A DNA stretch of 64,000 nucleotides from an uncultured Eubacteriales bacterium. GTDB taxonomy: Bacteria; Bacillota; Clostridia; Oscillospirales; CAG-382. The stretch lies in contig URVJ01000007.1 of NCBI GenBank assembly GCA_900551295.1, forward strand, positions 40,947 through 104,946, in the 5' to 3' direction. Below the pieces are notes generated by a model. It was not told the origin of the DNA and did no database searches. It worked only from the letters and a program-made list of their open reading frames with translations. The number at the start of each line of letters is the position of its first letter. The first letter of the stretch is position 1. The translations under genes and the position numbers were made by a program. Shown here piece after piece: positions 35,151-43,426 of the stretch.

Positions 35151-35245
35151 TGTCGAATACTGTCGAAGTGTGCCGAAAAATAAGCGCATTTTTGAACGTC
35201 AGTGCGCTGAACTGTGTTGACACGAACGGAAATATCGTATATAAT
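35151..35245 (+). repeat. YD-fragment repeat, copy A
   Basis: A 95-base sequence repeated at 36860-36954 with six differences by eye. Its right part encodes CVDTNGNIVYNTYKEFNR and matches the intact Rhs gene around 31041-31105 (CIDKNGNIVYNTYDGLNR), including 27 identical bases. In copy A AGCGCA and TGCGCT can also pair in the left half. It is a scrap of Rhs coding sequence at a cassette border. Confidence 0.75.
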
Positions 35246-35271
35246 ACATATAAGGAATTTAACAGAAACTG

Positions 35272-35379
35272 TGGCGGTATCGGAAGCTGTACAGTGAAAG
35301 CTCGGAGTATGTGCATACCGGAATTGTGGTAAATGAAAACGTAAGCTTTTTCGATCTAAGCAGTTATATTAAAAAGTAG
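35272..35379 (+). pseudogene. C-terminal scrap of an unknown protein
   Basis: The frame reads WRYRKLYSESSEYVHTGIVV followed by NENVSFFDLSSYIKK and a stop at 35377-35379, without any start of its own. It directly follows the Rhs-derived scrap and precedes the next lipoprotein gene by nine bases. It is probably the last part of a toxin tail or immunity gene. Confidence 0.45.
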
Positions 35380-35388
35380 GGGATTTGC

Positions 35389-36003
35389 ATGAAATACTTT
35401 ATGAATTGTGTAATAATACTGATATTTTTGGCTATTTGTTCCTGCGCTTCGAAAGAAGGTTTAAAAGACAATTCGTTAAATTACGAACTTAAGGATAAGA
35501 CTGAAAATGTTATTGATTCTTCACAAAACAAATCTGATGAAATTAATGATAAGTATGTCAACTCAGAGAATACTGAAAGCTCCGGCAGTTTGCAAAATTA
35601 TGGAAATGAGGATGACGAATTCACTGAAGAACATATTGGTCCTGAAGCATGGAATAGAATTGTCATAGCGCTAAACTCCATTTGTTCGGAGATGGATCAA
35701 AAAAGATGGGACAACATTAATATAAATCACGGGTATTCGGACGAACTTCCTTTTCTTGGTATATATGTAACAGAAGAAGATGAAAAACTTGAACTATATA
35801 CCATAAAAGGTGAGGTAAATACTTATATATATTTGATAATTATAGTTGGCTTCAGTGATGAGTTCCCTGACGGCAAGATAGTCAGCACTACTTATGTCGG
35901 CGAGGGCGGCAGAGAATGGCATTATGAGGAGTGCGGTTTTGAAAAAAATGAAATTATTGATGCATACGATCAGGAACTTTGGTTAACGATGTGGTCATAT
36001 TGA
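35389..36003 (+). CDS. Putative lipoprotein, candidate orphan immunity protein
   Basis: The 204-residue protein has a lipoprotein-type signal (NCVIILIFLAICSCAS) and an Asn/Ser/Glu-rich linker to about residue 75. A compact acidic domain follows (EAWNRIVIALNSICSEMDQK, LGIYVTEEDEKLELYTIKGE, YVGEGGREWHYEECGF). I do not recognise the family. AGGGGATTTGC precedes the ATG. It lies in the tail of the Rhs island among toxin and YD scraps, so an immunity role is plausible. Confidence 0.6.
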   Translation: MKYFMNCVIILIFLAICSCASKEGLKDNSLNYELKDKTENVIDSSQNKSDEINDKYVNSENTESSGSLQNYGNEDDEFTEEHIGPEAWNRIVIALNSICSEMDQKRWDNININHGYSDELPFLGIYVTEEDEKLELYTIKGEVNTYIYLIIIVGFSDEFPDGKIVSTTYVGEGGREWHYEECGFEKNEIIDAYDQELWLTMWSY

Positions 36004-36039
36004 AAGTGTTTTGCTTGTGATAAAATTATAAAGCCGTAA

Positions 36040-36174
36040 TTATATGCGGCGCTTGGCGGCAATTTATTACTTACAGGTTTATTTAAGGGAATAGCCGGAG
36101 TTTTCCGTGGTGCTGATTCGGCAGATGATAAAGCTGATATAAGAATAGGCATAACTTGGTATAAATTGGTATAA
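36040..36174 (+). pseudogene. Remnant of an Rhs-type toxin C-terminus
   Basis: After a stop codon at 36037 the frame reads LYAALGGNLLLTGLFKGIAG, then VFRGADSADDKADIRIGITW and YKLV before the stop at 36172-36174. No start exists. The Gly-rich helix GGNLLLTGLFKGIAGVFRG resembles helices of polymorphic-toxin tails. It ends 23 bases before the next gene. Confidence 0.45.
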
Positions 36175-36197
36175 CGATCGGTAAAGGGGGAGTTGAA

Positions 36198-36740
36198 GTG
36201 AAGTTGGATAAAACAGTGCTGTTCCGTATTTTAAGTATTGCAGCGGTTGCTGTTATCACCCTAAGCGTTTTCTTTGTAATCCGCCTTAACAACAATGATA
36301 ATATAACATACAGTAAAATTGTTTCATATGTAAGCGGCAATTATGAGAAGCTCGAAAACTTCCCATATAGTGAAATTGAGAAAATCAAATCTTCAAATGA
36401 CAGCCCTGAAATAAAAAAACAAAAGGAAGAAGAAATAATAAAAAGATATCTTGGGGAAAACACCATAGTTACAAGCGTTTATGCTTACAATGAAAACATT
36501 TTGCAATTTTATTGCGGTGGTTCCGGCTTTTTAGACGTAGGAACTTATACAGGATTTTATTTTTCACGCTATGATATGCCTTATGCATTTGAATTTAACA
36601 CTCTTGAGTTAGTCGAAATAAGTCCCGGCGTGTTTGAGGGGCAAGATGAAGACGGTGCTCAACAAATACATGGAGGTCATAAAATACGCACGGAAAAAAT
36701 CCGGGATAAGTGGTATTACTATATACAGTATTGGTATTGA
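36198..36740 (+). CDS. Single-pass membrane protein, candidate orphan immunity protein
   Basis: The 180-residue protein has one N-terminal membrane segment (ILSIAAVAVITLSVFFVI), a charged helical stretch to about residue 80 and a C-terminal domain with aromatic strands (ILQFYCGGSGFLDVGTYTGF, RDKWYYYIQYWY). The start is GTG at 36198, five bases after GGGGGAG. No known family is recognised. It stands directly behind a toxin-tail remnant, as an immunity gene would. Confidence 0.6.
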   Translation: MKLDKTVLFRILSIAAVAVITLSVFFVIRLNNNDNITYSKIVSYVSGNYEKLENFPYSEIEKIKSSNDSPEIKKQKEEEIIKRYLGENTIVTSVYAYNENILQFYCGGSGFLDVGTYTGFYFSRYDMPYAFEFNTLELVEISPGVFEGQDEDGAQQIHGGHKIRTEKIRDKWYYYIQYWY

Positions 36741-36859
36741 TTTCACACCTGCCGTCTTTCAGATTTTATGCCATGCTGTATTTTATAAAGATAGACAAAA
36801 CTATCGTTGCAGTAAGCACGGGAATTTTATCTCATTTTTTGGTTTGCACCGGCGATTTT

Positions 36860-36954
36860 TGTCGAATACTGTCAAAGTGTGCCGAAAAATAAACGCGTTT
36901 TTGAACGTCAGTGCGCTGAACCGTGTTGACACGAACGGAAATATAATATATAAT
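36860..36954 (+). repeat. YD-fragment repeat, copy B
   Basis: Second copy of the 95-base sequence at 35151-35245, same strand, same length, six differences. It again encodes RVDTNGNIIYN from an Rhs YD repeat and precedes small membrane-protein genes. Bases 36741-36859 and 36955-36991 hold no gene. Confidence 0.75.
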
Positions 36955-36991
36955 TAATATAGCATTTTAAAGAACATTTGGGTGAGCATAA

Positions 36992-37315
36992 ATGAATTAT
37001 GATTTTTTTAAAAAGTGCATAAATACATTATCATGGACTTTGTTTTATCTTGAAATAGTGTTTATCTGGGGTTTTGACCTTTGCATATTTATAAACGGTG
37101 CAAATCCCGAACTGTATTTTAAAACTCAGTTTTTAATACTTGCAGTCCTTGTTATGTACTATTTTCTGAAAAACATTGAACGCTCTTTGGAAGAACCCGA
37201 TGATGAAACAAATCTAAAAATTACACTGCTTTTTATGCTTCAGATTGCTGTTGCCGCAGCGGTCGTGGGATATGCGGTATTTGTACTGAATACAGTGCCG
37301 TTCAGAATTCAGTGA
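36992..37315 (+). CDS. Small membrane protein of unknown function
   Basis: The 107-residue protein has three predicted membrane segments (TLFYLEIVFIWGFDLCIFI, TQFLILAVLVMYYFL, LLFMLQIAVAAAVVGYAVFV), with a short acidic loop EEPDDE between the second and third. GGGTGAG precedes the ATG. The family is not recognised. It is followed after 17 bases by another small membrane protein, and both may be cargo of the Rhs island. Confidence 0.55.
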   Translation: MNYDFFKKCINTLSWTLFYLEIVFIWGFDLCIFINGANPELYFKTQFLILAVLVMYYFLKNIERSLEEPDDETNLKITLLFMLQIAVAAAVVGYAVFVLNTVPFRIQ

Positions 37316-37332
37316 GAAAGTAACAGGTTATT

Positions 37333-37698
37333 ATGAAAAAGCAGAAAAATCAAAACAAACAACTTGAAAAATCGGCAAACCGTATGAAGATTGCCTGCAT
37401 GGCAACAGCGGCAGTTTTTGTAGTAATCGGAATAATCTTTGATAACTATATTTTTAGAAGAACAATGTATTTGCAGAATTTCCGCAGTTTTACGAGATAT
37501 ATTTCGATTAATGCGGTTGTTGTTCTCGGCTGCTTTTCTGATATAATTGTCAGAAGATTTAAAAAGAATAACGGTAAACCCGATATTATTTCCATTATAC
37601 CGATTGTAATAACTGTACTGTTTGTTTTTGTTGCGGTTGCCTATATGAGGTTTGTTATAAATAATATCAATATGTACTTCCCGTATATTTATTCTTAA
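37333..37698 (+). CDS. Small membrane protein of unknown function
   Basis: The 121-residue protein has a basic N-terminus (MKKQKNQNKQLEKSANR) and three hydrophobic segments (IACMATAAVFVVIGIIF, YISINAVVVLGCFSDIIV, IISIIPIVITVLFVFVAV). It is probably co-transcribed with the preceding membrane protein. No family or motif is recognised. Confidence 0.5.
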   Translation: MKKQKNQNKQLEKSANRMKIACMATAAVFVVIGIIFDNYIFRRTMYLQNFRSFTRYISINAVVVLGCFSDIIVRRFKKNNGKPDIISIIPIVITVLFVFVAVAYMRFVINNINMYFPYIYS

Positions 37699-37809
37699 TC
37701 GCAGCTTTTAAATTTCCACGTATTGATATACAGCGGTAATCCGGGAAGAAAAGCGAATTGCGGAAAAGAGAAGTACATATAATGTAAAAGATTTGCTTAA
37801 AGGCAAAGC

Positions 37810-38100
37810 TTACTCTTGGGTACAGAAACAGAACTCGATTTTTGCGAAAAAACCGAGAGCATCCTTTAATATTTCATTTGCTTGACGAAGCTCTGCGTTT
37901 TCACGTTCAAGCTCGCATATTTTTGCATTAGTTTAATTTTCTGTCAGAACCACAGTATGCTTTTTTGCATACTTACGAGCTTTTCTCCAATCCGCAAGCG
38001 TGTAGTATTGCAATCCTAATTGCAGTGCTGCCTTCTTGACTCCTATTTCATCGGACAGTTTTAACGCTTCCTTTTTAAATTCTTTGCTGTACTTTGACAT
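37810..38100 (-). mobile_element. IS3-family transposase orfA remnant with internal stop
   Basis: On the minus strand from 38100, behind AGAGGGAAAG, the frame reads MSKYSKEFKKEALKLSDEIG, then VKKAALQLGLQYYTLADWRK, a typical IS3/IS150-type helix-turn-helix OrfA. A TAA stop interrupts it after VVLTEN. The frame then continues with the leucine-zipper part ICELERENAELRQANEILKD and ends early at CTQE. OrfB, the integrase subunit, is absent. A likely element end lies near 38150-38175 (AGTCGACAAACACC on this strand). The element is dead. Confidence 0.8.
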
Positions 38101-38171
38101 TTTCTTTCCCTCTTTCTGATTTATTATATCAGATTTTTTGGTGTTTGTCGACTCTATTTATATTATACCAC

Positions 38172-38267
38172 TCCAGTTTTGTAAGTGAACATTTCGGTGC
38201 AGATGTAGAATGGTTTGAAAACGAGTATAAAGTGGTTATTACAAAACCCGAAAAAAGTAAAATTTAA
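38172..38267 (+). pseudogene. 3' scrap of a copper-amine-oxidase-like stalk protein
   Basis: The frame SSFVSEHFGADVEWFENEYK then VVITKPEKSKI and stop matches the end of a copper-amine-oxidase N-terminal-like domain (as in the gene at 19013). It abuts the end of the IS3-type remnant, so the rest of the gene was lost on the IS side. It marks the right edge of the island. Confidence 0.55.
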
Positions 38268-38298
38268 AGCGCTCCGTAAAGAGCGCAGATAAAGGATA

Positions 38299-38335
38299 AA
38301 GCTGTCCCGTGATTTGTTCGCAGGGCGGCTTTTTC
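38299..38335 (+). terminator. Terminator at the right edge of the island
   Basis: AAGCTGTCCC pairs with GGGCGGCTT imperfectly around a 14-base loop, followed by TTTT. A smaller GCGCTC/GAGCGC hairpin lies just before it (38268-38286). Confidence 0.6.
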
Positions 38336-38364
38336 TTTGGTTTATACACTATATATCAAAAATC

Positions 38365-38392
38365 AAAGCACGGCGTAAAAACCGTGCTTTTT
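38365..38392 (-). terminator. Terminator of the citrate synthase gene
   Basis: AGCACGG and CCGTGCT pair around CGTAAAAA, with T-runs on either side. It lies just after the end of the leftward citrate synthase gene and may also work for rightward transcripts. Confidence 0.75.
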
Positions 38393-38420
38393 CGTATGTG
38401 TTTTTTGCAAATGTCAGCTT

Positions 38421-39776
38421 TTATCTTTCGCTTATCGGCTTGTATTCCTTTAAGTTATAGGGAGTTTTGTAAGCAGGACGCATAATTCTTCCGCCCGTTA
38501 ATATTTCCTCTATTCTGTGAGCGCACCAGCCGGCAACGCGTGCGGTTGCAAAGAGCGGAGTGTAAAGTTCGGGCGGAATACCGAGCATTCTGTAAATAAG
38601 TCCAGAATACATATCGACGTTTGCGCACATTGCCTTGTCGTTTCCGGTGACGTCCTTGAACACTTTAGGCGTTATTGCCTCTATCTTTCTCAGCAAGTCG
38701 AATTCCGACATATAACCTTTCTTTTCGGCAAGATTGAGTGCGTTTTTCTTGAGCACCAAAGCCCTCGGGTCGGACTGAGTATATATGGCGTGTCCCATAC
38801 CGTATATAAGACCGCTGCCGTCGCCTGCCTCTTTGTTTAATATCTTCTTTAAGTAGTCGTATACTTCCTCATCGTCTTTCCAGTCTTTGACGTTCTCCTT
38901 TATCTCGGTGAACATTTCTTCAACCTTGATGTTGGCGCCGCCGTGTCTCGGACCTTTGAGCGAACCGATGGCAGCCGCAATGGAGGAATATATATCCGAG
39001 TTTGTGGAGGAAACGACGCGGCAGGTGAAAGTCGAGTTGTTACCGCCGCCGTGCTCTGCGTGCAGCACAAGACATATGTCAAGCAGTCTTGCCTCGTCCT
39101 CGTCAAAGGATACGTCCTGTCCGAGCAGTCTCATAAAGTTCTGCGCGGTGGACAGACCCTCTTTGGGACGGTGTAAGAGCAGACTGTCCTGGTCAAAGCA
39201 GTGGCGTTTCACAGAGTATGCGTGCGCAGCGATTATCGGCAGCCTTGCAATAAGCTGTATGCTCTGGCGGAGCTGATTGTCGATAGTCATATCTTCGGGA
39301 TCGCTGTCATAAGAATAGAGTGAGAGGACGCTCGACTGCATTTTGTTCATTATGTTTGCGCTCGGTGCGCGCATAATTACGTCCTCGGTGAAGTTTGCGG
39401 GAAGAAAAGCATACGAATTGGTCAGCTTGTTGAAAGTGTCGAGCTGTTCTGACGTCGGAAGAAAACCGAAAAGCAGCAGAAAAGCACATTCTTCAAAGCC
39501 GTATCTGTTTTCATTTACATATCCGTCAACAAGTTTTTCAACGTCGTAGCCTCTGTAAAACAGCTTGCCTTCGTCGGAACGCTTTTCGCCTTCGTACAGG
39601 ACATAACCGTGGACAAGGCCTAAATTCGTAACGCCGGCAACAACGCCTGAACCGTCGGAATTTCTCAAACCGCGCTTTACGTTGGAAGTCTCGAATGCCT
39701 TTTGCGGTATGGCATAGCTGTCCTTGCACATCTGCGATAAGGCAAGCAGACTTTCGGGATAGTTGTCGTATATCAT
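38421..39776 (-). CDS. gltA: Citrate synthase
   Basis: It condenses oxaloacetate and acetyl-CoA to citrate. The 451-residue protein has the three catalytic residues in their usual settings: His in VLHAEHGGGNNSTF, His in GPRHGGAN and Asp in NVDMYSGLIY, plus FYRGYDVEKL near the N-terminus. ATG 39776 follows GGGAGGAA; upstream in-frame codons would add an unrelated extension. It is transcribed alone. In a fermenting anaerobe it probably serves glutamate supply through an incomplete TCA branch. Confidence 0.95.
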   Translation of the reverse strand: MIYDNYPESLLALSQMCKDSYAIPQKAFETSNVKRGLRNSDGSGVVAGVTNLGLVHGYVLYEGEKRSDEGKLFYRGYDVEKLVDGYVNENRYGFEECAFLLLFGFLPTSEQLDTFNKLTNSYAFLPANFTEDVIMRAPSANIMNKMQSSVLSLYSYDSDPEDMTIDNQLRQSIQLIARLPIIAAHAYSVKRHCFDQDSLLLHRPKEGLSTAQNFMRLLGQDVSFDEDEARLLDICLVLHAEHGGGNNSTFTCRVVSSTNSDIYSSIAAAIGSLKGPRHGGANIKVEEMFTEIKENVKDWKDDEEVYDYLKKILNKEAGDGSGLIYGMGHAIYTQSDPRALVLKKNALNLAEKKGYMSEFDLLRKIEAITPKVFKDVTGNDKAMCANVDMYSGLIYRMLGIPPELYTPLFATARVAGWCAHRIEEILTGGRIMRPAYKTPYNLKEYKPISER

Positions 39777-39867
39777 GCTTTTTTCCTCCCGGAACTGAAT
39801 AAATGTTGTTAATAGTGGAAATATTCTAACATAAAAACCTTTAAATTGCAAGAGGTAAATGAAAATT

Positions 39868-41082
39868 ATGCATATTTGTTTTCAAAACGGACGTATAAAA
39901 AAAATAATTCTGCGGCTTGCCGTATTTGCGCTGTGTACCGGCGTCGCGGTGTGTGCGGGAGAGTATAGGACGGAAAAGCCCTCCAAAAGTGTCTATAACG
40001 CCGAGAACAGCAAGTATTTATCGGTTTTCGGAACAGCGTCAAAGCACAATGATTCAAAATATGTTGCGCAAACCTCCGATAATATGCCGAAAATGAATAA
40101 TGACGAAACGGATTATTCATTGCAGATTCAAGGCGGTGCACAGATCCCCGAAACAAGCGGCGAAACGAGTGCCGAAACGAGCACCGAAACGCCTAAGAGC
40201 GTGCAAGAGGATATAAAGGTCGGAAAAATCGATATGCCGTGTGCCGACGGCAAGATTAGCGTGTATCTGCATACTCAAAAGACTGCTGCAGAAATGGATC
40301 TTGAGGAATATGTAACGTGCTGCGTCGCCGCGGAAATGCCGTCGAGCTTTGAAACACAGGCGCTTATGGCTCAGGCTGTTGCGGCAAGAACATTTGCGGT
40401 CAGAAAAATGCTTTTGGGAGCTGCCGACGGTCACGACGGAGCCGCCGTCTGTACCGATTACAGACATTGCCAAAGTTATATTTCGCAAGAGGATTATCTG
40501 CAAAAGGGCGAGTATGCAAAAGAACGCCTTGAAAAGATACGCGGTGCGGTAAACGCGACACGGGGCGTAATTGCGCTATATGATTCTCAGCCGATAAACG
40601 CCGTATACCATGCGGCAAGCGGACATAGGACAAAGAGCAGCGCAGAAGTCTGGGGAGGAAACATACCGTATCTTGTTTCGGTTGCCGCGCCCGAGGAAAA
40701 GAGCGTTTGCGGCAAGACTTACAGCTTTGATTACGGCACTCTTGCGTCAAAGCTGTTTTCTGACAGCTTAAAGGCTGCGGAATGTTCTTCCTCGGGAAAG
40801 AGCGCATTTAAAATTGAAAATAATGAATACGGCTCGGCGGAAACTTTAAAGATTCTCGGCGAAAGTTTTGATAAAAAGACGCTCAAAAGAAAACTCGGAC
40901 TGCGTTCCGATGATTTCGGCGTAACATTTGACGAAAACGGCGCAAATTTTGAAACTTACGGCTACGGGCACGGCGTAGGTATGAGCCAGTACGGCGCAGA
41001 TGAGCTTGCAAAACAGGGTAAAAGCTATCTTGAAATACTCAAATATTACTATACCGGAATAGAATTCGGCGTGCTGTATTGA
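39868..41082 (+). CDS. SpoIID/LytB-domain protein
   Basis: The 404-residue protein has an N-terminal membrane anchor (KIILRLAVFALCTGVAVCAG), a low-complexity Ser/Thr/Glu linker to about 115, and a SpoIID domain (LEEYVTCCVAAEMPSSFETQ, ALMAQAVAARTFAVR, HAASGHRTKSSAEVWGGNIP, GYGHGVGMSQYGADELAKQG). SpoIID is a lytic transglycosylase that remodels peptidoglycan during engulfment, so the organism probably sporulates. AGAGGT precedes the gene. ATG 39868 has the better spacing, and ATG 39859 is also possible. It is divergent from citrate synthase. Confidence 0.88.
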   Translation: MHICFQNGRIKKIILRLAVFALCTGVAVCAGEYRTEKPSKSVYNAENSKYLSVFGTASKHNDSKYVAQTSDNMPKMNNDETDYSLQIQGGAQIPETSGETSAETSTETPKSVQEDIKVGKIDMPCADGKISVYLHTQKTAAEMDLEEYVTCCVAAEMPSSFETQALMAQAVAARTFAVRKMLLGAADGHDGAAVCTDYRHCQSYISQEDYLQKGEYAKERLEKIRGAVNATRGVIALYDSQPINAVYHAASGHRTKSSAEVWGGNIPYLVSVAAPEEKSVCGKTYSFDYGTLASKLFSDSLKAAECSSSGKSAFKIENNEYGSAETLKILGESFDKKTLKRKLGLRSDDFGVTFDENGANFETYGYGHGVGMSQYGADELAKQGKSYLEILKYYYTGIEFGVLY

Positions 41083-41429
41083 AAATTTGTTCGGAGTTTG
41101 TTTTTTCGGTAACGGATTCGGAAATTTGATATTAATGTTGATTTTTTGCCGCGCATATGATAGAATCTGAATAATGAACGCCGACAGTACAAACGGGATA
41201 TTTTGCTTTGAAAATGTAATTAGCGTAAAATGACGGTTTCGGCGTTGTAATAATGCCTGTTTCCGTCATTGTTTTTGTGAATTTGCAGAAAAATCAAAAT
41301 CATTCTTCAGAATGGTGACAAAACCGAAAATGTATGGTATTATAAAATATAAAGCAACTTTTTAACGAACGGATTTTGCCGTTATATCTGTTGCCAAGAC
41401 TTGCTGAAACAGGACGGGAGGTTTTAAGA
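41083..41429 (+). promoter_or_regulatory. Intergenic region with terminator-like repeat and LytTR-operon promoter
   Basis: The stretch holds the palindrome at 41227-41276 (listed apart) and a promoter with GTGACA at 41315-41320 and TATTAT at 41338-41343, 17 bases apart. The leader to the LytTR regulator is about 80 nt. Nothing else is visible. Confidence 0.55.
41227..41276 (+). repeat. Palindromic terminator-like repeat, copy 1
   Basis: AAATGACGG and CCGTCATT close a stem-loop with TTTCGG and GTTTCC inside the arms, followed by GTTTTT. A close relative occurs at 44986-45031. It may end SpoIID-gene transcription. Confidence 0.55.
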
Positions 41430-42158
41430 ATGAATATTACGATATGCGACGACCGTGAAAATGAACTTGAAAACATTAAGCGGATAGTATCGGAATATGC
41501 GAAGGCTCATGCGGAGCTGTCAATTAAAATCGACTGTTACCTGAATCCTCTCGATATGCTGGAAAGTATAAGCAAAAACGGCGTCCCGGACATTGCGCTT
41601 CTTGATGTCTGTATGCCGGGTATTCTCGGAACGGAAGTCGCAAAAGAGCTTAAAACCAAGAGCGAAGATAATACGGACATTATTTTTCTGACGACAAGCT
41701 CGGATTTTGCGGTTGAGGCCTTTGCGCTGCACGTCAATGACTATCTGACAAAACCCTTTACAAGGGAAAGACTTACTGATACGCTTGACAGAATAATAGA
41801 AAAAAGAAAGAGACGTCTGTTTGTATCCGTGACGAGCGGACGGGAAATACACCGTATCGACTTGTATCAGGTGCTGTATATGGAATCTAAAAACCACAAC
41901 GTCGAAATATACTTAAAATCGGGAAAGAATATCAAAACGCATACCACTCTTGCAGATATGAAAAGTCTGTTTGACAATGTTAAAGGCTTTATATCCGTAG
42001 GAGCTTCGTATATCGTGAATTTAAGATGCGTGCAGAGTATTCTCCAAACAGAGCTTATTATGGTAAACGGACAGAATATACCTGTTCCGAGGCGTCTCAG
42101 AAACGACGTTAAGGAGTGGTATTTTGATTTTTACCGCGAGGAGGCGGTGAGTAAATGA
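41430..42158 (+). CDS. LytTR-family response regulator
   Basis: The 242-residue protein has a receiver domain with acidic pocket ICDDRENE, phospho-acceptor Asp59 in ALLDVCMPG, Thr in FLTTSS and Lys in YLTKPF. A LytTR DNA-binding domain at about 143-237 follows (YQVLYMESKNHNVEIYLKSG, FISVGASYIVNL). Such regulators (AgrA, VirR, BlpR types) control bacteriocins, virulence or cell-wall genes. GGGAGG precedes ATG 41430. Its stop overlaps the start of the sensor kinase gene by four bases, so the two are translationally coupled. Confidence 0.93.
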   Translation: MNITICDDRENELENIKRIVSEYAKAHAELSIKIDCYLNPLDMLESISKNGVPDIALLDVCMPGILGTEVAKELKTKSEDNTDIIFLTTSSDFAVEAFALHVNDYLTKPFTRERLTDTLDRIIEKRKRRLFVSVTSGREIHRIDLYQVLYMESKNHNVEIYLKSGKNIKTHTTLADMKSLFDNVKGFISVGASYIVNLRCVQSILQTELIMVNGQNIPVPRRLRNDVKEWYFDFYREEAVSK

Positions 42159-43426
42159 TACGTATGCTTGCGGCGTGGATCCTGCTCGGAGTTTCACATC
42201 TGATTTCTTTTTGGGTAATGACCGAACCGAAATATTCCGCACGCAAAACCGCGCTTATATATTCTGTATTTTGCGTCGCGTTTGTTAGCATTATCGCTCT
42301 TTCTTACCTTACGCTGACGGACGGTATCGTATTTTATGCCACAGGGTTTACCGTTACAATTATCGCAGCGTTTTTTGTTTTTCTGCTGACATCCGCAGAT
42401 CCCGTGTGTAAAAAGATATTTCTGTTTATCAGCTATGCAAATGTATTCAGTATGTTCGTGTGTATTTCGCTTATACTGTGCAGCATATTTTTAAAAGGAG
42501 CGTCTGAAACCGCAGTATACTATGCAAGAAATATCATAATAACTCTCCTGTTTATACCGGCTGCTTTAATATATATGCGCTTTTTGCGTCCTGCGGTAAG
42601 AGCCGTGTCGGGAAAGCGCCGTAAAACGTGGTACTCGATATCAGTCGTTTCGCTTTTGTTTCTGATTATATTCGCGTTATTTCTGGTATTGTTCAATGCC
42701 GAATACGGACATATCAACAAATACATTCCTCTTTTTGCCGTTTTTGTTTTAATATACATATCAATTTTGTGGGTCATTTTCGGCACTGTAAAATCAATGA
42801 TAGATGAAAGCAACACCGAGTTGATTAGCAGGAACGTGGCTTACTTGCAGGGGCAGCTTAAAACCGCAAAGGAAAATGAGCTGACGGCAAAGACGGTGCG
42901 CCATGATTTCAGACATCATAATCAGAACATTGCGCAAATGTTGAAAAAAGGCGAGATTAAAGAGGCACTGAGTTATCTGGAACGGTATAACGACAGTCTT
43001 GATGCGGCAAAACCGAACGATTTTTGCCCGAATATAACGGTGAACGCTATTTTGAACAGCTTTTGCACAAAAGCCGGGAAACAGGGAATTTCCGTAAGCG
43101 TCGAAGCAGATACCGCAGAAAATACGCCGATATCCGATATGGATTTTGTTGCGATTTTGTCAAATCTGTTGGAAAATGCCGTAAACGGCTGTGCCGAATG
43201 CGGCTCTGACGGTGAAATAAAGGTAAATATCCGCACCGTTGCCGATAAAACGGTCATTGTTTGCTCAAACCCTTGCAGGAAAGATCTTTCCATAGAAAAC
43301 AATATGATCAAAAACCGAGGTATCGGAATAGCAGGTATGCTTTCTGCAATACGCAAATATGACGGGGACATCAAGTACAGCCTTGACGACGGCACGCTGA
43401 CTGCCTGTATTATATTGAATTCCTGA
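42155..43426 (+). CDS. GHKL-type sensor histidine kinase (AgrC-like)
   Basis: The 423-residue protein has about six membrane segments in its first 210 residues. The phospho-acceptor region VRHDFRHHNQNIAQMLKKGE (His near 250) and an ATPase domain of the GHKL class follow (ILSNLLENAVNGCAECGSDG, NRGIGIAGMLSAIRKYDGDI). It pairs with the LytTR regulator in an ATGA overlap. No autoinducing-peptide gene (agrD-like) or agrB was found next to it, so the signal is unknown. Confidence 0.93.
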   Translation: MIRMLAAWILLGVSHLISFWVMTEPKYSARKTALIYSVFCVAFVSIIALSYLTLTDGIVFYATGFTVTIIAAFFVFLLTSADPVCKKIFLFISYANVFSMFVCISLILCSIFLKGASETAVYYARNIIITLLFIPAALIYMRFLRPAVRAVSGKRRKTWYSISVVSLLFLIIFALFLVLFNAEYGHINKYIPLFAVFVLIYISILWVIFGTVKSMIDESNTELISRNVAYLQGQLKTAKENELTAKTVRHDFRHHNQNIAQMLKKGEIKEALSYLERYNDSLDAAKPNDFCPNITVNAILNSFCTKAGKQGISVSVEADTAENTPISDMDFVAILSNLLENAVNGCAECGSDGEIKVNIRTVADKTVIVCSNPCRKDLSIENNMIKNRGIGIAGMLSAIRKYDGDIKYSLDDGTLTACIILNS

